Below are positions 33,173 through 40,854 of a stretch of DNA of 64,000 nt, piece after piece. This DNA comes from an uncultured Cytophagales bacterium (GTDB lineage Bacteria > Bacteroidota > Bacteroidia > Cytophagales > Thermoflexibacteraceae): contig CALHUI010000013.1 of the NCBI GenBank assembly GCA_938039675.1, positions 21,814 to 85,813 of the forward strand. The letters are read 5' to 3'. The position numbers and the translations under genes are program-made. The notes beneath the pieces are model-generated. The model saw only the letters and a list, made by a program, of their open reading frames with translations. It had not been told where the DNA came from and ran no database searches. Each line of letters opens with the position of its first letter. Within the stretch, counting starts at the first letter, position 1.

Positions 33173-33853
33173 ATGAAAACAACCAAATGGAATAAAGAAA
33201 CTGACATACTTCAGGTTTTATTTTTTATTGCCGGTGCAGTTAATTTACTGGCGCACTCGCTTGCGCAGCCGCTGCTGGTGCAATTTTCCAAACCCTTAAT
33301 TATGCCCTTGCTCGCTGCTTTTTTCTATTTCAATGTTATGGGTAAAAAAGCACCTGCTACGGCCATTTACGGCATGATTGCAGCGTTTATTTTATCTTTT
33401 ATTGGGGATGTGGCACTGATGCCGGAAGGGTATTTTACTCTTGGACTGGGTGCATTTTTGCTGGCTCATGTGAGCTATATTTTTGTTTTCACCTATCTGC
33501 AAAAATTCCATTTGTCACTGGGTAGCATCGTACTTAAACCGGTGGTGTTGCTGCTTTTTGCTGCAGGCATCGGTATGTATATCGTTTTAACACCCTACTT
33601 GGGTGCTATGCGCACGCCTGTGGGTATGTACGTTGCCGTTATTGTGGTAATGGCCGTTTCTGCTTATCTGCTGACGCAACGCGTGGCAGCACTGACCTTC
33701 ATTGGGGCAGTTCTGTTTATGATTTCCGATAGTTATCTGGCTTTCAACAAGTTCTATGCCCCTCTTCCGCTATCGGGTGTGGTGGTGATGAGTACTTATA
33801 TTGCCGCGCAGTGGTGTATTGCCAAAGGAGTCAGCAGTTATTTCCATGATTGA
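33173..33853 (+). CDS. YhhN-family (lysoplasmalogenase-like) membrane protein
   Basis: A 226-residue integral membrane protein with about eight transmembrane helices. Conserved YhhN features are visible: SKPLIMPLLAAFFYF, FILSFIGDVALMP and LLAHVSYIFVF in the first half, then GAVLFMISDSYLAFNKF in the second half, which hold the polar and acidic residues thought to form the active site. The mammalian relative TMEM86B hydrolyses the vinyl-ether bond of lysoplasmalogens; the bacterial substrate is not established. The stop codon overlaps the start of the HD-domain gene by eight bases, which indicates translational coupling. Confidence 0.92.
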   Translation: MKTTKWNKETDILQVLFFIAGAVNLLAHSLAQPLLVQFSKPLIMPLLAAFFYFNVMGKKAPATAIYGMIAAFILSFIGDVALMPEGYFTLGLGAFLLAHVSYIFVFTYLQKFHLSLGSIVLKPVVLLLFAAGIGMYIVLTPYLGAMRTPVGMYVAVIVVMAVSAYLLTQRVAALTFIGAVLFMISDSYLAFNKFYAPLPLSGVVVMSTYIAAQWCIAKGVSSYFHD

Positions 33854-34460
33854 GGCGCTTCGGCAACAATGGCTGACCGAACTGCAAAATGCAGCTGATG
33901 AGGCTACGCTATCGGCTTTATTTGAACGGCTGTGCAGTGCCTATCAGGAAAAAAGGCGTGCTTACCACAACTTACATCACATAGCGGCAGTGTTGTCGCT
34001 TGCGCAGCAGCATCGCACTGACTTACATGATTTTACGGCAGTGTTTTTAGCCATTTGGTTTCATGATGTTGTTTATAATCCATACAGGAAAGACAATGAA
34101 GAAGCCAGTGCAGCGTTTGCCCGCAAAGAGTTGCAGCATTGGCACATGACCGATAAGATAAAGAATAAAGTAGTGCACTACATTTTGGCCACTAAGCATC
34201 ATCGGGCAACCGATGACAATGATTTGCAGTGGTTGCTGGATTTTGACTTGGCCATTCTTTGCTGTCCGCCACAGCAATATGAAATCTATACGCAACAAAT
34301 TCGCCAAGAATATAGCATATACCCCGATTTTATTTACAATGCAGGCAGAAAAAAAGCATTGGCAGCTTTTCTGGAACGACCTGCTATTTACGGCAAACTC
34401 GGCGACCGTGCCGAACAACAGGCACGATTAAATATTACACTGGAAATCAGTCGCTTGTAG
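33846..34460 (+). CDS. HD-domain metal-dependent phosphohydrolase-like protein
   Basis: A 204-residue cytoplasmic protein of the HD superfamily. The first metal-binding histidine region is RAYHNLHHIAAVL (His41, His44, His45), the HD dyad is LAIWFHDVVYNP (His73-Asp74), and a later histidine cluster is LATKHHRATDDNDLQWLLD, with the final Asp residues. Members of this group are predicted to cleave phosphomonoesters or diesters, but the physiological substrate is not known. It is translationally coupled to the YhhN-like gene by an eight-base overlap, suggesting linked function. Downstream lies the decayed region. Confidence 0.9.
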   Translation: MIEALRQQWLTELQNAADEATLSALFERLCSAYQEKRRAYHNLHHIAAVLSLAQQHRTDLHDFTAVFLAIWFHDVVYNPYRKDNEEASAAFARKELQHWHMTDKIKNKVVHYILATKHHRATDDNDLQWLLDFDLAILCCPPQQYEIYTQQIRQEYSIYPDFIYNAGRKKALAAFLERPAIYGKLGDRAEQQARLNITLEISRL

Positions 34461-34551
34461 TAATTAGACAAAAAACAGATTCAAGCGGAGAACACAGATT
34501 AGGATGTTTTGCGCATAAATTCGTGTAAGTCGTGTTATTTGTGTTCAAAAA

Positions 34552-35028
34552 ATGAATATAAGAAATTCTTATTTACTTTTTGACGAGTTCTTTCAGGTAA
34601 ATCCCAATCAGTCATCCGGTAACTATCGTTCCGACGGCTTGGGACTTACTTTTGCAAACCGGCATGGAAGTGCAGGGCGGCACTATTGATGTGGAAAGCA
34701 AACTAAGCCAAGGAACAACGTTTTTTCTGACATTTGTTGCAAAGGATAATGCCCGTGAAGAATCTCCAATAGCTGTTATACCAAAAAGAATTGACAACCT
34801 GATTTTTTTATCTGTAAATAAACAAACTTATCTACAGCTTTTTGTTGAAAAGTTATATCAGAAAGAGTTGTATGAACTGGGAGAAATCAGACAAATATTA
34901 GCGACCATTGACGCAGAATACTCGTCGCAGGTTGCTTTTGGGGTACATCAAATGCAAGATGCAGTTATTCAATATTATGAAGGGGACTATGCAAACCCGG
35001 CTTTCTTTGGTAGCACAAATGCCTGCTA
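34552..35028 (+). pseudogene. Decayed sensor histidine kinase, C-terminal fragment
   Basis: Two reading frames together encode the end of a histidine kinase. The first (34552 to about 34667) gives LFDEFFQVNPNQSSG and YRSDGLGLTFANR, the F and G boxes of an HATPase domain. The second, from about 34667, continues as MEVQGGTIDVESKLSQGTTF, the next expected segment, in a different frame. A frameshift near 34665-34670 (AACCGGC-ATG) joins them. The rest of the fragment, to 35028, is helical and unfamiliar. The N-terminal sensor, dimerisation and ATP N-box are missing. It belongs to a cluster of broken genes and is very unlikely to be functional. Confidence 0.75.
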
Positions 35029-35122
35029 AAAAGACAGCATAAGCTAAGCTAAAGCGGTTTTGTAGCTTTGCATATGCAACTCAACCTGTGGATTCAATCA
35101 ACATCTTTTACCACATTAATAA

Positions 35123-35432
35123 ATAATTGTGGAGAATGATTCTGCTTATGACGATTTTTTGACCACATCTCTTTCTCTTCTTTTTAATCAAATGCGTATC
35201 CTTTACGCCAATAACGGTATGGCGGCACTGACTGAAAGTACTTGCCAAATAGTAGCCTGACCTGATTATCACCGACTGGGATATGCCGCAGCTCAATGGT
35301 ATTGAACTAATTAAAAAAATATGAGAGTAAGCGGAATTAGCAGATATTCCCATCATTATGGTTACAGCTTTTCAGCAAGCACAGGGGCCGAAGCATTTGA
35401 GCACGGAATAAATGAAGGCGATGATGTATAAT
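35123..35432 (+). pseudogene. Decayed response regulator receiver domain
   Basis: A receiver domain broken over three frames. The piece from about 35123 reads IIVENDSAYDDFLTTSLSLL and then YANNGMAALTES, matching the acidic pocket and alpha-1. The next piece, from about 35253, reads PDLIITDWDMPQLNGIELIK, with the phospho-acceptor Asp, then two in-frame stops (TGA and TAA) inside a former IRESAELADIP segment. It continues PIIMVTAFQQA, with the conserved Thr. The last piece, in a third frame, reads EAFEHGINEGDDV. Two nonsense codons and at least two frameshifts rule out function. Together with the kinase fragment it probably derives from one hybrid kinase or sensor-regulator pair. Confidence 0.8.
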
Positions 35433-36520
35433 GATTTATTGCGCTTGTGCGTTCGGATGGCTGCATTAGCCTTACTGATGCTGATTGCCTTACCTGTACA
35501 GGCGCAAGTCAATATGCAGGTTGCTGTTGTTGGCGGACAAGCAAGCGGCAAAACCTCCGACTGGGTAGGTCAATTCCGCAAAAACCGCGTATTGGTAACT
35601 ATTATCAACCCTACTATTAACACTTATGAAATTGCGTTCCGTACCAACGTACCCTATGTGGACGAAATGATTATCAACCAGACGCAGTGGATATGGGGAG
35701 CAGCCTACGAATTACCCCGCACCGAAGGCAGGTATGTGTAGAATGTGCAAGCCTTAGACGAAGAGGACAAGCCCATCGGTGAACCCGAAGGCCGCGCCGC
35801 GCCTTTCCTGTTCAGCATAGCGCCGCTCACCGCTGCCGACAAACAGAAAAAAGAGGAAGAATTGCTTGCCGAAAAGCCCTTGGAACAGGGTAAAATTCGC
35901 TTTGCAGGTATGGTAAAAGACCTTGTTACCAAGCCCAAACTCATCCCCGATGCTACCGTAGCTATTGTCTATGCTACATCGGAAGTGAAGTACCGCACCG
36001 TAACGGAAACCTACACCGAAACAGTGCTGAGCAGGCGGGTGAATGAAAGCATTACACTTACGGCTTTCAATATGAATGTACAAATAGCACGCCTGCGCCG
36101 CGAAGGACGGGTCATTACGGGGCAACGACTCTCAGCAGGCAGGCTAATTGTTGATTATTATTACATGACCCCACCTATAACTGCGCAAAAAACGCAGCAG
36201 GTACAAGTTCCTTACACCGAAAAAAATCCAAAAACAGCAGAAGTTACGACCGACGGGTCAGGTAAATTCTCTATTGACATAGAAGATGGACAGGTTATCA
36301 GCGTAACAGCAAAGGCCAAAGGCTATTTTGACGGCAAAGCAGAGCAAATCAACGTGCAAGTACCCGCAGGCGCTTCCGTGATTAGCGGCTATTCCTATTA
36401 TTTTATCGCCGCTCATGGCAAGCGTCAAAGGAAAAATTACAGACAGGAACTCGGGCGATGCCATTGCAGGTGTAAAAGTAGCCGTTTATACGCAGAAAGA
36501 TATGGATGCGCTTTTGTACG
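35412..36520 (+). pseudogene. Interrupted secreted protein with carboxypeptidase-regulatory-like domain
   Basis: The N-terminus (35412 onward) has a clean signal peptide (AALALLMLIALPVQAQ) and a strand-rich domain to position 35738, where a TAG stop interrupts the frame inside RTEGRYV-stop-NVQALDEEDK. The same frame then runs open to about 36405. There the sequence shifts frame and continues as MASVKGKITDRNSGDAIAGV and KVAVYTQKDMDALLYE, a typical carboxypeptidase-regulatory (CarboxypepD_reg-like) repeat of Bacteroidota cell-surface proteins. At about 36520 the similarity ends where an antisense subtilase fragment begins. One nonsense codon, one frameshift and a truncated 3' end mark it as a pseudogene. 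Confidence 0.75.
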
Positions 36521-37260
36521 AAACTGGGTGCATTGCTGGTATTATTAATAGTAGCAAAAGTAGCGTTTTCAATACGTGAGTCGGCGGTATTGCTTGCCTG
36601 TGAACCGGCAATCGGAGTACCGCCAATACCGCTTCCCAACAGGGCATACTCTTGCGAACCGCCCACTAATGAACCTTTGTGGGTGATAGAGACCGTATAG
36701 CTGCGCCCGGGAATGGGAGTAAAAACAACTGGACGCTGCAATAACCACGCTGGAAGGGCCGTTATAAAAGTTTACAATAGAAGCATTGGCTACTACTAAT
36801 ACATTCTTGGAGTTGGAAGAAGTTGTTAAAACATTATAGCCTGTACCAAAAGCAGGATTTGTACCATACAGTGCCGTTACTACCCGCTGATTTTACCATC
36901 AGATAGTTAGGTGCTGCATTGGCAATCTCATCCCATACTTGGGCTGTTACGCTGTATGCACCGCGAAATGCTTCTGTAACACCCGTACCAACAGCGTTTA
37001 CACCGTAAGAGTGTTGTGAAATTACCAGACCACTTGCCGCAGCAGCAGCCATTTCGGCAGCATCGTTGGTTACGTCGTAGGAAAGAATTTGTGCGGCACG
37101 CGCCATCCCTCTGGCTTCGGGGACAACGCCTGTGGCAGCCAACGTTCCGGCTACGTGTGTAGCATGATTTGAACCTCTACCTCCGGGCAATGCTGCACCA
37201 TCCGTGATGGTTACGCACCCGTTCAGTTCTTGGTGAGTAACAAAGTAATGCTACTTATTG
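36505..37260 (-). pseudogene. Decayed subtilisin-like (S8) serine protease with internal deletion
   Basis: Read on the minus strand from 37260 down, the sequence gives HQELNG, then VTITDGAALPGGRGSNHATH and VAGT, the catalytic-histidine block of S8 peptidases, then MARAAQILSYDVTND and the ISQHSYG core. After a frame disruption near 36870 it continues GYNVLTTSSNSKNVLVVANA. Then, across another break near 36745, comes GRSYTVSITHKGSLVGGSQE, which belongs to the extreme C-terminal domain. The region with the catalytic serine (GTSMAAP-like) is absent, so an internal deletion has joined the two ends. The 5' end with the catalytic Asp is also missing. It abuts the plus-strand pseudogene near 36505-36520. 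Confidence 0.75.
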
Positions 37261-37359
37261 CGAGTGATTGATTTTAAAACAGTTGTAGTATTGGTATAAG
37301 GAGGCAGGTGTCCTGAAAAAAGCACAAGTTTGTTCATCGGCAGACAATTTTTGGCAAAC

Positions 37360-38181
37360 TTAACCCAGTGCTACATCGAGCGTCATCATCACAACAAAAC
37401 CGGAGATAAAACCCAACGTTGCAATATCGGTATTTTTATCCAATTGTGTTTCGGGTATTACCTCTTCTACAACTACGAAAATCATGGCACCGGCGGCAAA
37501 GGAGAGCGCATAGGGGAGGATGGGAGTAAAAAATGCTACGGCAAATGCACCCAGCACGCCTGCCACAGGCTCTACAAGTGCCGAAAATTGTCCGTAAAGG
37601 AAACTTTTAATGCGGCTCATGCCCATGCGCCGCAGCGGTATAGCCACTGCTATCCCTTCGGGAAAATTTTGCAAACCAATACCGATGGCAAGCGTAACTG
37701 CCCCTGAAACAGTTGCCTCATGAATACCTGCTGCCACCCCGCCGAAAAGTACCCCAACTGCCAGCCCTTCGGGAATATTATGCAGCGTGATGGCCAATAC
37801 GAGCAGTGTTGTGTGCTGCCACGGTGATTTGATGCCTTCCATTTCTTTAAAGTTGATGTGCAAATGGGGCAGCAGTTTATCCAACATGAACAAAAACAGC
37901 GCACCTGAAATAAAACCTATGGCAGCAGGCATAACTTTCAATAGTTTGCTGCTGCCTTCGCTCATGGCTATGGCGGGCGCAAGTAAACTCCAAAAACTGG
38001 CAGCAATCATCACTCCGCCCGTAAAGCCCAGCATTCCATCCAGTACGGTGCGGTTTATTTTGCGAAAGAAAAATACCAACGAAGCCCCTGCGGCCGTTAC
38101 CAGCCAAGTAAAACATGTGGCCAAAAAAGCAGCCATTACAGGAGGCATTTGCGCAAGGTAAGCGACAATATTGTCAATCAT
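37360..38181 (-). CDS. ZIP-family metal transporter (ZupT-like)
   Basis: A 273-residue membrane protein with eight transmembrane segments. The binuclear metal site in helices 4 and 5 is conserved: ITLHNIPEGLAVG (residues 132-143) and GLQNFPEGIAVA (169-180). Helix 6 has the acidic VVVEEVIPE. Members bring zinc and other divalent metals into the cytoplasm. A short lysine- and histidine-containing loop (KLLPHLHINFKEMEGIK) lies between helices 3 and 4. I use the ATG at 38181. The 3' end lies about 100 bases from the decayed subtilase on the same strand, suggesting that the transporter marks the edge of the degraded region. Confidence 0.93.
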   Translation of the reverse strand: MIDNIVAYLAQMPPVMAAFLATCFTWLVTAAGASLVFFFRKINRTVLDGMLGFTGGVMIAASFWSLLAPAIAMSEGSSKLLKVMPAAIGFISGALFLFMLDKLLPHLHINFKEMEGIKSPWQHTTLLVLAITLHNIPEGLAVGVLFGGVAAGIHEATVSGAVTLAIGIGLQNFPEGIAVAIPLRRMGMSRIKSFLYGQFSALVEPVAGVLGAFAVAFFTPILPYALSFAAGAMIFVVVEEVIPETQLDKNTDIATLGFISGFVVMMTLDVALG

Positions 38182-38323
38182 GTTTTGTAACCGATTTGCC
38201 TGCAAATGTAGCAAACCCTAACGCATTTACGGGCAATATGTCCAGCCTTTGACAATAGATTAGCTGATAGTCTGCTTTTTCTCCGAAAAGTTGCTATATT
38301 GCCAGTAAACAAACACGACTGAA

Positions 38324-39427
38324 ATGGGTATTTTCAATTTCCTCAGCAAGCAGTTTATTGATATCATAGAGTGGCTGGATGATAGCCGCGACACACTCGT
38401 TTGGCGGTTTGACCATGCCAATAACGAAATTAAATACGGTGCAAAGCTGATTGTGCGCGAATCGCAGGCTGCGTTGTTTATTAACGAGGGACAGCTTGCC
38501 GATGTGTATGGCCCCGGAACGCATACACTCGTCACACAAAATATGCCCATCCTGAGCACATTGAAAGGTTGGAAATACGGTTTTGAAAGTCCTTTCAAAG
38601 CCGAGGTGTATTTCGTGAATACTAAAGTTTTTGCTAATTGGAAGTGGGGGACAAAAAATCCCATTACAATGCGCGACCCCGAAATCGGGCCTGTGCGTTT
38701 GCGTGCTTTTGGCACTTATTCCATTCGGGTAAGCGACCCTGCCAAGTTTGTGAAGGAATTAGTAGGTACTAACGGTCAGTTTCGCGCCGAAGACGTTGCC
38801 GACAACCTCCGCAACATGATTGTTACGCGCTTTACCGATATTATCGGCGAAGCAAAAATTCCTGTATTGGATATGGCGGGCAACGTTAATGAGCTTTCCA
38901 ACTACATCAAGGAAAAAATCGCCCACGACTTTGATACTTACGGCGTGGAGGTGGTTAAGGTGTTGGTTGAAAATATTTCCCTGCCGCCGGAAGTAGAGGC
39001 TATGCTGGACAAACGCAGCAGTATGGGAATTTTGGGCAACTTAGACCAGTACACAAAGTTTCAGGCAGCCAATGCTATTGAAAAGGCAGCCGATAATCCT
39101 TCGGGAGGCATGGGTACAGGTATGGGCGTTGGCATGGGATTTGGCTTAGGCAATCAGATGATGAATAATATGGTCGGCAACACGGCTGCTCCGAATCCAC
39201 CGCCGGTGCCCCCGACACCGCCCCCTGTGCAGTTTTTCGTGGCTGTAAATGGTCAGCAGCAAGGGCCTTTTAATATGAACCAACTCACGCAAATGGCAAC
39301 CAATGGGCAGCTCACTCGTGAGTCGTTGGTTTGGATGCAAGGCATGAGCGGATGGACACAGGCCGGACAGGTACAGGCGCTGAATAGCGTATTTGCCCCT
39401 ATGCCGCCACCTCTTCCGCCTATGTAA
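38324..39427 (+). CDS. SPFH-domain protein with C-terminal GYF_2 domain
   Basis: A 367-residue protein. Residues about 1-235 form an SPFH-like domain of the YdjI/virion-core type: MGIFNFLSKQFIDIIEWLD, then IVRESQAALFINEGQLADVY, GPGTHTLVTQNMPIL. Then comes a Gly/Met-rich stretch (about 265-285), a proline-rich linker, and a GYF_2 domain (FFVAVNGQQQGPFNMNQL, LVWMQGMSGWTQAGQV) at 305-355. SPFH proteins assemble on membranes. The GYF_2 module binds proline-rich or other short motifs. It stands alone as a monocistronic unit with a bidirectional terminator at 39434-39474. No phage-shock partner is adjacent. Confidence 0.9.
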   Translation: MGIFNFLSKQFIDIIEWLDDSRDTLVWRFDHANNEIKYGAKLIVRESQAALFINEGQLADVYGPGTHTLVTQNMPILSTLKGWKYGFESPFKAEVYFVNTKVFANWKWGTKNPITMRDPEIGPVRLRAFGTYSIRVSDPAKFVKELVGTNGQFRAEDVADNLRNMIVTRFTDIIGEAKIPVLDMAGNVNELSNYIKEKIAHDFDTYGVEVVKVLVENISLPPEVEAMLDKRSSMGILGNLDQYTKFQAANAIEKAADNPSGGMGTGMGVGMGFGLGNQMMNNMVGNTAAPNPPPVPPTPPPVQFFVAVNGQQQGPFNMNQLTQMATNGQLTRESLVWMQGMSGWTQAGQVQALNSVFAPMPPPLPPM

Positions 39428-39433
39428 TCTATA

Positions 39434-39474
39434 CAAAAAATCCCGAGTTTATTAGAATCTTTCGGGATTTTTTG
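39434..39474. terminator. Bidirectional Rho-independent terminator between SPFH and STAS-like genes
   Basis: CAAAAAATCCCGA at 39434-39446 pairs with TCGGGATTTTTTG at 39462-39474 (13 of 13). The stem ends in a run of T on either strand, so it can end transcription of both the SPFH gene and the convergent 39526-39945 gene. Confidence 0.9.
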
Positions 39475-39525
39475 TGTGAATAGATTTAGTCCTTGTAAAT
39501 TTAGGTAGCATTTTGCCAAAGTAAA

Positions 39526-39945
39526 TTACGTGATTTTTTTCAGCCAGTCCTTGGCTTCTGCCATACTATTAAAATATTTGACCTTTACTATTTTGGCATT
39601 ATCTATAACAGACTCGATGGAAAGTCGGCCGAAAATATCCTTTGGAAGCACAATGGCATTATGTCGGAGACCCGCCTTTACAGCCCGTTTCGCCCAATCG
39701 TTATTAGACCAGTCTTGGTCTTCTACCGATATTACCTCACTGTTGCTTGTATTCCCTAACAGTTTGGATGTATTATATTTTTTCAGCAAGTCAATAACTC
39801 TATCGAGCAGCCCTCGATATATATGGCTCTCTAAATAGCCTTTCAATTCAATACATACACAATCGACTTGTTCATCATAAAATACATCGGCACCGGCGTT
39901 GCTAAAACTGATATCCGGTACTTGATTTCTGCCATCGGGGTCCAT
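39526..39945 (-). CDS. STAS/SpoIIAA-like hypothetical protein
   Basis: A 139-residue protein of alternating strands and helices without membrane segments. Strands such as CVCIELKGYL and HNAIVLPKDI, with helices like RGLLDRVIDLLKKYN, fit a STAS/SpoIIAA-type fold. Its last 50 residues align with the protein at 32.7-33.1 kb (shared GLR-x2-AIVLP, RLS-x-E and KYFNS-x-x-EAKDWLK positions), so the two are paralogs. This copy is intact. No catalytic motif or phosphorylatable Ser typical of anti-anti-sigma factors is obvious, so the role is unknown. I use the ATG at 39945. Confidence 0.7.
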   Translation of the reverse strand: MDPDGRNQVPDISFSNAGADVFYDEQVDCVCIELKGYLESHIYRGLLDRVIDLLKKYNTSKLLGNTSNSEVISVEDQDWSNNDWAKRAVKAGLRHNAIVLPKDIFGRLSIESVIDNAKIVKVKYFNSMAEAKDWLKKIT

Positions 39946-40034
39946 AGAACAAATAGTATTAGAAATAAAACATGTTAGTTCTGTATAAGTTTTAACGCAA
40001 TACAAGCCAAATAAGTTCTATTTTGTGGAAGAAA

Positions 40035-40823
40035 TTATTTTCCCTGTTGGAGCTGAGCAATTTCTTCCAGATTTTTAGGCGGCGCAAGCCATAGCTTAGC
40101 CTCGTTGCGGATATGCGAGCGGATTGGTTCAGGAATTTTATCAAAACTATCTACCCGATAACAGACTAACTGAATAATTCCTTTTTTGCCCTGTCCGAAG
40201 AAGGGTGGCAAATCGCCGTAGCGCACCCAACTCAACTGGTAGCGATGTTGCAACTTAGTTTTTTTAGGGAAATAGTAAAAGTCGTAGTTTTCGTAGGCTT
40301 CATATTTGCCGCGGGGCGTGTCCCAATCTAAAAAAACAGGTGAGGTAAATACATAGCTATCCCCTATTTGGCGGGCAAGGGTTTTATACCCCGGTCCCAT
40401 TTTGGTAATCCGCTCGCCGCTGCCCTGCTCTACATAAGTGGCTATTTTATCCCCTTGTAATACGTAAGTAATTTTCTGATAGGGATACTCAATATGCGTT
40501 ACCTTTTGCCCGTTGTACTCTTTGAGTACTTGGTTGGTTTGAGCATCGGTATAAACGAAAATTTTGCGATTTAGCTGAATTACACTGTCCTTGCTGACCG
40601 GAATCAGGTTAGCTGCGTCTATCCCTTCCATGCGGCTGAGCAACTTGCCATCGGGGTATGAATAAACCTCGCCGTAGCAATACCAATACACGGGCTTTTT
40701 GCCATCGCCAACGCGCATTTCAATAAACTTGTTAAAAATGTCCTGATTGAACGTAATGTTTTGTGCAAATGTGCAGAGGCATACTATTGCACTTGCAAAG
40801 AAAGAAAAGCTGATTTTTTTCAT
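40035..40823 (-). CDS. DUF1838-like secreted protein
   Basis: A 262-residue protein with a signal peptide (SFFASAIVCLCTFAQ). The mature part has the pattern FIEMRVGDGKKPVYWYCYG, then PDGKLLSRMEGIDAANLIP, then LNRKIFVYTDAQTNQVLKEY, which resembles DUF1838, a family of unknown function often found near oxidoreductases. The final 60 residues contain YQLSWVRYGDLPPFFG, also typical. It is the third gene of a likely operon after the 219-residue secreted protein and the amine oxidase, with a 31-base gap to the latter. A role as an envelope partner of the oxidase is inferred from context only. Confidence 0.6.
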   Translation of the reverse strand: MKKISFSFFASAIVCLCTFAQNITFNQDIFNKFIEMRVGDGKKPVYWYCYGEVYSYPDGKLLSRMEGIDAANLIPVSKDSVIQLNRKIFVYTDAQTNQVLKEYNGQKVTHIEYPYQKITYVLQGDKIATYVEQGSGERITKMGPGYKTLARQIGDSYVFTSPVFLDWDTPRGKYEAYENYDFYYFPKKTKLQHRYQLSWVRYGDLPPFFGQGKKGIIQLVCYRVDSFDKIPEPIRSHIRNEAKLWLAPPKNLEEIAQLQQGK

Positions 40824-40854
40824 CTTTTTTACGATTAATATGGTGATTATGGAT

